Source: Erythrobasidium yunnanense (Eukaryota; Basidiomycota; Cystobasidiomycetes; Erythrobasidiales; Erythrobasidiaceae). Taken from it: a stretch of DNA of 64,000 bases. The translations under genes and the position numbers were made by a program. This document shows, one piece after another, positions 56,151-64,000 of the stretch. Location: the NCBI GenBank assembly GCA_001600175.1, contig BCJC01000009.1, positions 248,001 through 312,000 on the forward strand, given 5' to 3'. How positions within the stretch are numbered: position 1 is the first letter of the stretch; every line of letters begins with the position of its first letter. The notes below the pieces were generated by a model, which was given only the letters and a program-made list of their open reading frames with translations, was not told the origin of the DNA and did not search any database.

Positions 56151-59056
56151 ATGGCGGCCGTCGTGTCAGCTTCGACTTCCATGGCGCTGCCCGACCCCAG
56201 CGAGCTGGACGACCCAGCTGAAATTCTACGAGTTCTGCGCGAGCTTGAAAGTCTTGAATCGCAAACCGACGACGAGCTCTCTGCCTTGATCAGCGACCGA
56301 AGCATGCTTGAAACCCTGCTGGATCGCGTAGATAGCGTCAGGCCTGTAGTGGAACAGGTCCAGCTCGAAGCTGGTGAACTCGCAAGAAAAGTAGACGAAA
56401 CGGCAGACATCGCAGAACGTATATCTGGCAAAGTCAGACAGCTGGATCTCGAGCAGGTGCTTGTGCGAACGCAATCACCGACAATCGTTGGCTAATCTTG
56501 GTACCTAGTCGCGAGTTACCGAATCCATAGAGATGGTTCAAGCGGTTCAGGATCTAAAGGTAGTGTTACCTACATATCCAGCATATCATGATGCTGATGT
56601 GACCATGGTGACAGACATCTTTGACCGCCTTAGCGTTATCTGTCGACAAACGCGACTGGGAGACTGCAACACGCAATATACAGCGCGCTATGTCTGTAGA
56701 CAAGTCTATACTCTCCAGTGGATTTGCGGAAGCTGTCGTGGTGCGCCGACATTGTCGATTCCGTAGAAAGCGATAGCTTATCGATATCCACCTCAACAGC
56801 CTACTGGGGAACTACCGCTTGCGCCTGTTCAGACTATCAACGACTTCCGCTCTACCCTTCTGGCGACCTTCTTACGCGAATTTGAGAAAGCAAGCTCTGA
56901 GCGAGATGAAGCCAATACAAGCCGGTAAGAATTACTCCGACCCTCTTCGCAGCGGCGCAGCTAGCTTATACGTATCTTGCTCACTGCACAGCTTCTTCAA
57001 GCTCTTCCCTATGATTGCAGCAGAGAAAGAAGGATTGGATGCCTACGCCAATTTCGTGTGCAGCATTGTCAGTAGTCGCTCGAAAGGCTCACTGCAGCAG
57101 CAAGGTGAGTAGCGGCCTATGAAACAGGAGCTTGTATAGCTACTGATGTCTAGGCGATCTGATCATAACAGCCTCTTCACCTACCTTTTTTGCCTCGCTT
57201 CTCACTCCTCTTTTCGAACAAATCGCCCTCATCATCTCTCAACACCAGCCTGTTGTCGAAAAGTACTACGGAGCAGGCCGTATGCTGCCCGTCGCATCGA
57301 AACTGCAAGAAGAATGCGACAAGCAATCGAATGCCATATTATCGCAGTGGGAAGAAGAACGCCGGACTTCACGAAAGATTCAAGAAACACAACGCTATAA
57401 GTATCCTCAGCTTGCAAGCTTTGCTGCCCCCGTACAAGCCAACCCTCAGCCTGCTGCTGTAGCTGCGTTGAAGAGGCCGTATCAGCAGTTGTCGAGGCAG
57501 AATACGGGAAGCAGCGCACCTGGGGCGCAGCCCACAACACTCGAAGACGAGAATGTTGATCCTAGAGAGATAGATGCCGTCCTATCTGAGATTGCGCAGA
57601 TAAGCGGAAGATGGGAGCTGTACAGGCGCTTCATGTACGGCCGCTTACATGTGAGTCGCGATTGAGATCATCTGTTAGCTGTCTTCGGCACTGACTGCGC
57701 CATCTGTCTATCGCATATTTAGACGGAAGCTGAGCAAGAGCAAAGCCGCACCCACCTTTTAGCAACCCCTCGCGAGTCGCCCTCAGCATCTCCGCATAAA
57801 GGTCTCTTGCCGAGTGCACAATTGGAGAATGAGCAAATAGCGCCTGAAGCATCACTAGACATTGTCGAAAAGTCTACTTTCCGCGCGAACCTCCACAAGC
57901 AGCTGCATACAGTCTATGAACCCCTCGAGATATGGTATCTACGATCGAGCATTGAAAAGGCGCATACGTTGGACGAACCGGACTTCTTCAGTAAACCGTA
58001 CTTGTCGTCAAGTCTGGACGATTCCTTCTTCATCTTGAAGAAAGTTCTGCTACGGCTTGTATCGACTTCTTCCCTCAGCACGCATGTTGGGATGTGCAAG
58101 GAGATCAAGACGATCATGGAGAGGGATTACAGCGATATACTGCGGAGGAAGATGGAAGGAGTCTGGAGCGGCATTACCAGTTCTGCGACCGCGGCTCGGA
58201 ATAAGGAAGAAGCGACTGCGAGGCAGAACTTCATAGTACGTTCCATTCACCAGCATAACAGCTTGCTTCCCTCTGAAAAGCTCATGCCTGATCAGGTGCA
58301 CGCGAACAACCTCGACACGGCGGCCGACTACCTCGGCAGAGTCGTTGAAGAGCTTCTTGACAGCGACTCCATCGGGCAATCGTACTTCCTGAATTCGGAA
58401 TACACCCAAGCCAAAGATGCTTTGGAGTCTGTCAAAGAGCTACAAGATCGCTTTAGGGCCAGCTTGAAGTCGGCCTTGGATCAGCTGTTCAATCAGTTGA
58501 TACGTCCGCGTTTACGGCAGATGCTCTCGGACTGCTACAAGGATGTCACCTACCTGCTCGACGAAGACAGCTACGCCGATTCAGAATACCAAGATCTCGT
58601 CCGCAAGCGATTCGTCAAACAATGGGAAAGTCTAATGGAGCCGTACAAGGACAGCTTCACCTCTTCGAACTACCAACTCATATTTGGCTTGACGATCAAC
58701 GTTCTAGCGAGATTATGGGAAACGCAGATTCTGAATAGATCGAGCCCGAATAACAAGTTGACGGAGTTGGGCGCTCTTAAGTTCGATAGAGATCTAAGAT
58801 CGATAGTCAACTATCTCAGCAACCAGACGAGCTACGGTGTGGCTGTTTTGAGGGACAATTTCTCGAGGTTACAGCAGATCGCGACGCTTCTTAGCGTGGA
58901 GTCCGTAAGTGAACAATCGTAGGATCTAGTTCTGGACAATAAGGCTGACGATGAGTGCGTCTTTCCTAGCCGAGCGATGCGGATGACCTTGCAAATGGAG
59001 CAGGCTGGAAGCTATCGCAGCAGGAGATGTTGTCGTTCCTCAGTCTCCGGGTGTAG
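56151..59056 (+). CDS. COG3: conserved oligomeric Golgi complex subunit 3 (Sec34)
   Basis: Lobe A subunit of the COG tether for retrograde vesicles within the Golgi. Eight exons (56151-56456, 56509-56559, 56615-56740, 56800-56924, 56992-57104, 57154-57650, 57723-58904, 58970-59056) give 828 aa. An N-terminal coiled coil (LSALISDRSMLETLLDRVDS, QLEAGELARKVDETADIAERISGKV) leads into SRVTESIEMVQAVQDLK and WETATRNIQRAMSVDK, the Sec34 core. YYGAGRMLPVASKLQEECDKQ is strongly conserved, and a helical C-terminal half follows (NLHKQLHTVYEPLEIWYLRSS, LDQLFNQLIRPRLRQMLSDCY). A disordered Gln/Ala-rich insert lies near 370-430. Confidence 0.95.
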
Positions 59057-59362
59057 TTTGGAAGAACAGTATCAGTAGCTGTTGTATTATTTGATTGAGA
59101 CGTGTCTTGCAGTATCGAGGGCACCCCTTGCAGTGGCTGTACGTGTATATGAGCTTGCATTGCCTTTCGCGCTCTTTTTCGAAAGTACAATGACAGAGTT
59201 TAAATTACTGAATTAGAGCATTGCTGCGGGAAGACGCAGCGACACGAATACTAATTTTTATAGTAGGAGGACTTCTTTTGAAGACGAATAGAAATAACTG
59301 GGAATTGAGTGATCGGTATCGGGGAAGGGCCTAAAAGGAAAGCGTATCGGGTGCAAAGACGT
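59057..59362. other. intergenic, 306 bp between convergent genes
   Basis: 3' regions of COG3 and the Rim9-like gene. AT-rich (AATTTTTATAGTAGG near 59252). No gene. Confidence 0.5.
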
Positions 59363-60320
59363 CTAGTAGCGGTTTCTCTGCCACCAGTGTCGCCGAGGAG
59401 CTTCGGTCATGACTGGCTGAGTGGAGTGACGCTCCGCTCGCTTGTTGCGTCTTGCACGGGCTGATCCGAAGCAGACGGTGAAGGCTGCAAAGAGGAGAAG
59501 TATAGTTGCGGCGACCAGAAGCCAGTAGGCGGGGCCTAGGGACGCTGGCGATCCCGGTAAGGCTCGGTTGATTCTGCTCCGAGCAGTCACGAAGAGTACG
59601 GAAGCGCAAATCAGAGCCACGAGTGATACGAGGAAAGCTAGCGCAGCTGTAGAGAAGGGTAAGCGAAGTTGTGGGCGCAAATCGGACTGGTAGAACTTGC
59701 CAATCAAGGAGCCGATTATATCGAGAATGACATTCGTAGTAAGAGAAATGATCATGGCGACAAAGGCGACAGCGGCTGCGACAGGACTACAGGAGAGGAA
59801 GTGTAGTGCTCAGTTGGGCCGCGATTTGGCTGGTCAGCGAAAAGGAGACTCACACCAGCACGAGAGCGTATGTGAGGCCATGGATAATAGATCCGGTGAG
59901 GTCCCCAGTCACGCTCCCGAGTAGGTCTACCACATCATCTGAAAAAATGGCGGCTCAGCTGACTGCCTTTCATGACCAGTCAGACGACCAACCTGCTCTG
60001 TAGCCTAGACGGCTAGAGGAACAGGCGTTTCTGCCTAGACCATCCACGCCTGGCATCAAGATTTACTGTCAGTGACCTTGCGCCGTAAAAAGGAAAGGGG
60101 AAAGCGACCAACAGTATCCCAACAGACCGAGGCGAATTCGACCTCCTCCTACGCTTGCTCTCAGGAAGGATATTGAATCAATGACGGGAGTGCTCAGCGT
60201 GGCAAGCAGAAGGCATAGGAAGGCGATGAAGAGGAAGAACACGCCAGGTCCTGCGAAGGCAGATTCAGCATGCATCGTGTACGCGTATTGTATGTGCTTA
60301 CCTTGAGTGAGTAGTCCCAT
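59363..60320 (-). CDS. Rim9/PalI-type membrane protein of the pH-response pathway
   Basis: Four-helix protein likely acting with Rim21 at the plasma membrane to signal ambient pH. Five exons (60320..60302, 60250..60109, 60012..59993, 59938..59854, 59786..59363) give 229 aa. MGLLTQGPGVFFLFIAFLCL then LLATLSTPVIDSISFL matches the Rim9/PalI start (GVFLLFAAFxLLLLxSLSxPxIxSI). GRIRLGLLGYCC then RLGYRADDVVDLLG is the loop motif. Helices follow at VAAAVAFVAMIISLTTNVIL, LAFLVSLVALICASVLFVTA and AYWLLVAATILLLFAAFTV. The tail is basic and short (RHWWQRNRY); in PalI it is long. Exon 3 is only 20 nt. It is not closely related to the SUR7-like pair. Confidence 0.8.
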
Positions 60321-60992
60321 ATCTTTGGCCTGCTGAAGTGAAAGTCGAAGGGAGGGTGCGAAAGAAACGAGGTTGAGCGAAGGAAAGGAGCGAAGAAGAG
60401 AAAGGAAAAGAAGGGTCGAGCTTTGTTGCTTTGGGTGTCTGCGCTTGTCGTCATTCCTGTTTGCCTTGGTCGCCCAGCGGTGCAACGTCTTACCGTCAGT
60501 CTCCGATCATGCGGTGCGCCCATGCGGCCAAAATAGGGGTAAGGTCACCTTGGCTGCGGTATTTCAGTTGCATCGCTTGAACAGGCACCCAGACAGCTGT
60601 CACTGCATATCAGAGCTGCGACAGACAGGTACGCCAACATCGCCCTCCAATACCTCGCCAGAAAGCCTGGCCATCGCAGATGCTACAGCCAGATTATAGC
60701 GATGGTCCTTCAACGCGCTGCATTTGAAAGAGGGTGCGGGAAGGTATTAACAGAACAAGCCTAAAGTTAGCCTCTGTTGTGTAGCATTATGATAGCATAG
60801 GAACGAAAGAGGGGGGATGAAGCTAGAATGTATTGCGCGTGAACCGACTGTCGAGACGATGGGGAAGACTAGAAGAAAGAAAGATGCCCAAAATAACCCT
60901 AGACACTATTGCGACGTATATAGACGTTTCCCGGTGGGCGTGCTGTTCGCCAAAGTGGACGCATACGAGATTCTCGATTAGAATAGACGAGC
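60321..60992. other. intergenic, 672 bp: upstream of Rim9-like gene and 3' of Mix17-like gene
   Basis: Open frames up to 138 codons overlap here but have no family motif; the region is promoter and leader. The minus strand is pyrimidine-rich upstream of 60320. Confidence 0.45.
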
Positions 60993-61595
60993 CTAATAAG
61001 GAGCCGCTGCAGCCTGGCAAGCCTTGAATTGATCGCTGAAGGACCACAGCATCAGCAGATGCTAGAAAGCCTTGAAAAGATGACCCACAGATAATACTGG
61101 CACGGCGCGACATCGTTTCCAGTCGCCGACAAGCACTTCGCAAAGTCTTTGGCGATGTTCTCGCACTGTCCAACTTGCTGCTGCTGCTGTTGCTGATATG
61201 GTTGCTGAGCGTATGCATCGACCTGCTGCGCCTGCTGAGGAGCTTCTGCAGGTGCTGAAGAACCGCCGAATCCAAGAGCGCTTGACAATCCCCTAGCCAT
61301 CGTAGATCCAATAGCTACAGACGCAGCATTTGCGGCTATCTGGCCCATGATTCCAGGTCCTTGCGATTGAGGGTAAGCAGCTGGAACATTCGAATTGTGG
61401 TGCTGCTGGCTCGCTGGCACTGGAGCTGGTGCTGCGCGGGCATGCTGGCCTTGAGGTGGTGCTGCTTTGGAAGGCGCTGGTGCTGCTCGAGGAGCTGGTG
61501 CTGATGAACGTCCGCGAGATTGTCGCTGCAAGCGCAACTCGTAAGCTTTTGTGCCGGCCTGACATCGACTGCGATTTCTCGTAACTTACAGGCAT
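60993..61595 (-). CDS. Mix17/CHCHD2-10-like twin-CX9C protein
   Basis: Small protein of the mitochondrial intermembrane space. Exons 61595..61590 (6 nt: Met-Pro), 61525..61089 and 61035..60993 give 161 aa. MPRQSRGRSSAPAPR and a Pro/Ala/Gln-rich region come first. A hydrophobic, Gly-rich helix (GIMGQIAANAASVAIGSTMA) follows, as in CHCHD2/10. The CHCH domain has the two CX9C pairs CENIAKDFAKC and CQYYLDQFKAC, oxidised by Mia40. It ends QAAAAPY. A poly-Gln/Tyr stretch lies just before the domain. The 6-nt coding first exon is unusual but clear from the donor GTAAGT and the frame. Confidence 0.9.
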
Positions 61596-61755
61596 ATTCG
61601 TCTATGTTACTGATGAAAGAAGGTGAAAGAGCTGCTTGATGCGATTTGGAGATGAAAGAGACAAGACAAGCCGGTTCTGACAGGTTCCAATGCTTTCTCC
61701 GACCGCCACAAGCAGGCAGTGTCTCACTTCTTGCACACATCACTACTGATGCACA

Positions 61756-63582
61756 TCACCGATGTATTGCAAACCATAAGAAAGCTCCAGCTAATCCGAC
61801 GAGTCCGATCGCGAACGGCGACTGCATCGCATACCAGACCTCCAATAAGACCAGATACTCAAAAGAATAGTCTACCCTGACTGGATGTCCTCTTGCAATT
61901 CTCCACATCTGCATCTGATGCCAGAGCGTCGTCAAGCTTCCTCCTACCAGACCTAGCGGAATTAGCGATCTTAGCCATCCTCCGCCGCGAACACTGTAGG
62001 CTATGCAACCTTCTTCCTCCCTGCCCTCATCTTTCGCAAGCAATCGCTGCGGAAGAAGAGGGTCCACAGCAGCCGCTCGTCCAATCCCAATGAGGTCGAT
62101 CCCATCTTCCTGAATAGCATGCAGCATGCCTTTCTTGGTCCGAAAGCCGCCAGTACACATGATCAAAGGAGCAGTCTTGCCGCCGGCGCTTGAAGCAGCG
62201 TCTTGTACGACTCGCTTGGCTTGCGATGCGAAAGCTGAGAAGATGGCTTCCCGTTTTGCAGTGCGAGTCGAAGCGGTATTCTTGATGCGAGATGCAATAT
62301 TTTCGTCTAGGAATGCAAGACTCTCGTAAGAGCCTCCGGAAATCTAGTCGATCAAGGTATAGTCAGCTGTAATTTCTGACGGTGCTGCCTCATCGCCTCA
62401 CCTCTATGAAATCGAAAGCGCCATGTTTCGCAATGCAGGCGATATGCAAAAGAGCTTCTTCTTCCTGAGCAAAGTACGTTCTTCAGCACACGGAGCCCAA
62501 ACTACGATCGGGTTATGCTTACCGTCAGCCCACCAGCCTGTCGAACAGCAATCGTTCAGATATTAAATCTCAAGGACGCTCATACCTGTGACTCACCACA
62601 TAGTCTGCGGAGTTCAGCTTGATGCCGACTACAAACGGCCGAGGACGGTCTATCCGGATAGCATCTGCGATTTCCAGTATAATCCGCAGGCGTGCTTGTG
62701 GGGAGCCTCCATAGTCATCTCTGCGCTTATTCGTCTGCATGCCCCACGAAAAGTAAGTGTATCAAGTACGAACAGTCTGTATCTGAACTGTTACCTTCGG
62801 GCTCAGGAACGATGAAAGTAGATATCCATGGCTGTGGTATCGTTATTGCCCCATCCGAGGAGCGCGATAGAGGTATACACACACCTAGCATGAAGCTGTA
62901 TACCCTTGAACCCAGCTTTCTGCGCCAGTTGAGCACCATGTACGAACTGCTGGATGACATTCTCGATATCCTCGATCGTCATGGCTCGCGGCACCTGGAA
63001 CGCTATCTTCTCTACCAGTCTACCGAGATAGGATGCAGGATTTGTGGATAGGCGAACGCTGCTTGGCGCCAGAGGAGCTTGCCAAGGCCATCTCCCTGCA
63101 CCTCGGACGGACTGGCGTCCAGTGTGCACCAGCTGTACAATACCCAGCGAGCCGCATGATTGCATGGAGGAAGCAAGGCGGGACCAAATACGTAGTGCTA
63201 TTTCATCGATCTCTTGCGGAACCCTCAAATCGCCTGGCGTTCCTAGATGAGAATGGCAGACCATAGCGTTGCCTGTCGGAACAGTCAGCCTTGCATCTAG
63301 ATCAGGGGAACATATGGAATACCGGAGATGATCATGCCATAACCAGCTTGCGACCATACTTCATACAAGCGGTAGAGCTGTTCATTCGGAGAGCCAGTAC
63401 GCAGGGACGCCAGGCCTTCTACCATTGCTGCCTTGATTATATCGCCATCTCAGTACCAGTCTATGCCAGCTTGTGGGTCCAAGCAGCACCTTGACGAGCC
63501 GATTCTTGACTTTATGGCCATCTTCACTTTGAGCAAATCGAAAGCATAGGGAATCATCAAGGAAGGGAGATCCGTCAAGCAT
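61756..63582 (-). CDS. Old Yellow Enzyme-type NADH:flavin oxidoreductase with C-terminal membrane anchor
   Basis: FMN-dependent ene-reductase-like TIM barrel. Eight exons (63582..63490, 63431..63323, 63272..62885, 62831..62795, 62734..62597, 62537..62523, 62464..62402, 62343..61756) give 476 aa. Seen in order: KAAMVEGLASL (start of barrel), GYGMIISGNAMV, GIVQLVHTGRQS (His of the active site), KAGFKGIQLHASHGYLLSSFLSP, NKRRDDYGGS, GIKLNSADY, FIEISGGSYES (FMN contact), and IMCTGGFRT then DLIGIGRAAAVDP (phosphate binding). The last 110 residues carry hydrophobic segments (WLRSLIPLGLVGGSLTTLW, FAIGLVGLAGAFLWFAI) absent from classic OYEs, so it may be membrane-bound. Exon 6 is a 15-nt microexon (AGGLT). 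Confidence 0.88.
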
Positions 63583-63862
63583 AGCTGGTTAATAGATGGG
63601 GAGCATGGGAACAGTCATAAAGTGAATGTCGGAGTGCGCCAAAGTCGCCAAAAGTCAGGCTGTGACTGGTTCTTTGCGATTTTCGTTAGGTGATCCGTAG
63701 ACTTTCGTTATTAGCCTCTGTACATACAGTCTATAGCGCGGAATAACCCTTTACGTTCGCTTTTCGGACGCGCCTGAAGGCACACGTGACGGGCCTAATC
63801 ATTTGACCGCCTTGCGGAAAGGCGTGTCTTTCTTCTGCTCCCATATCTTCTAAGGATTCGTC

Positions 63863-64000
63863 ATGAGCACACCGGGCACGCCAGCTGGTGGAGGTGCTGC
63901 GACTGGCGACGCTGATCCTTTGCGAACGATACGCGCGACGACAGCAGCCAGGGACGATGGCCCATCGACATCGGAGAACAGCCCTTTGTCGACTTTCAAG
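63863..64000 (+). CDS. start of a gene cut by the window's right edge
   Basis: ATG at 63863 opens 46 codons to the edge: MSTPGTPAGGGAATGDAD, then Thr/Arg/Ser-rich, low complexity and disordered. No domain visible, so no product can be named. The 280 bp between this start and the OYE gene are a divergent promoter region. Confidence 0.5.
   Translation, partial: MSTPGTPAGGGAATGDADPLRTIRATTAARDDGPSTSENSPLSTFK

Noticed and set aside
60373-60699. 108-codon open frame upstream of the Rim9-like gene
   Set aside because: Falls in leader sequence; Arg/Ser bias and no motif.

Overview
The window is nuclear DNA of a fungus, almost certainly a basidiomycete. It is gene-dense (about 36 protein genes in 64 kb) on both strands. 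Most genes are cut by many short introns, usually 45-70 nt, with GTRNGT donors and YAG acceptors. Tail-anchored Sso-type syntaxins, a Rim9/PalI protein, SUR7-type tetraspanners, a Fus3/Kss1-class MAP kinase and an F-box/nucleotidyltransferase-like protein all fit a basidiomycete. I cannot name the species. I rebuilt splice forms by hand; every complete multi-exon model listed closes in frame, and the few uncertain junctions are flagged in the entries.

Left third (1-17 kb): the end of an MDP-1-type HAD phosphatase gene; a Shr3-like ER chaperone divergent from a 22-exon paladin-like triple phosphatase; then three paralogous seven-transmembrane proteins of a family I do not recognise (7TM-A, -B on +, -C on -), with an orphan small gene and a SETD6/Rkm-like lysine methyltransferase between them. 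Centre (17-44 kb): NADAR-domain protein; a fungal protein with a possible retropepsin-like C-terminal fold; proteasome beta5 (PRE2); SKP1; EME1; three tandem Sso-type Qa-SNAREs; a CMP/dCMP-type deaminase; two tandem SUR7-like tetraspanners; argininosuccinate lyase; mitochondrial uL15; two tandem F-box paralogs; a RIB2-type deaminase; dynactin p27. Right third (44-64 kb): MAP kinase; proteasome ATPase RPT5; two unknown Ser-rich basic proteins; F-box/NTase-like protein; URI/Bud27 prefoldin; a mitochondrial-looking protein; COG3; Rim9/PalI; a Mix17/CHCHD2-type twin-CX9C protein; an Old Yellow Enzyme with a membrane-anchored tail; and the start of one more gene.

Most genes are ordinary single-copy housekeeping genes. 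The unusual feature is the amount of local duplication: 7TM x3, syntaxin x3, SUR7-like x2, F-box x2 and perhaps the 49.5/50.4 kb pair. Many products act on membranes and secretion (Shr3, syntaxins, SUR7-like, Rim9, COG3, 7TM) or on protein turnover (PRE2, RPT5, SKP1, F-box). I read this as chance clustering plus tandem duplication, not an operon-like system. The best candidate for something undescribed is the 7TM family, whose layout (long TM5-TM6 loop, soluble C-tail) resembles a receptor. I saw no transposon, virus-like element, CRISPR array, rRNA or tRNA gene.
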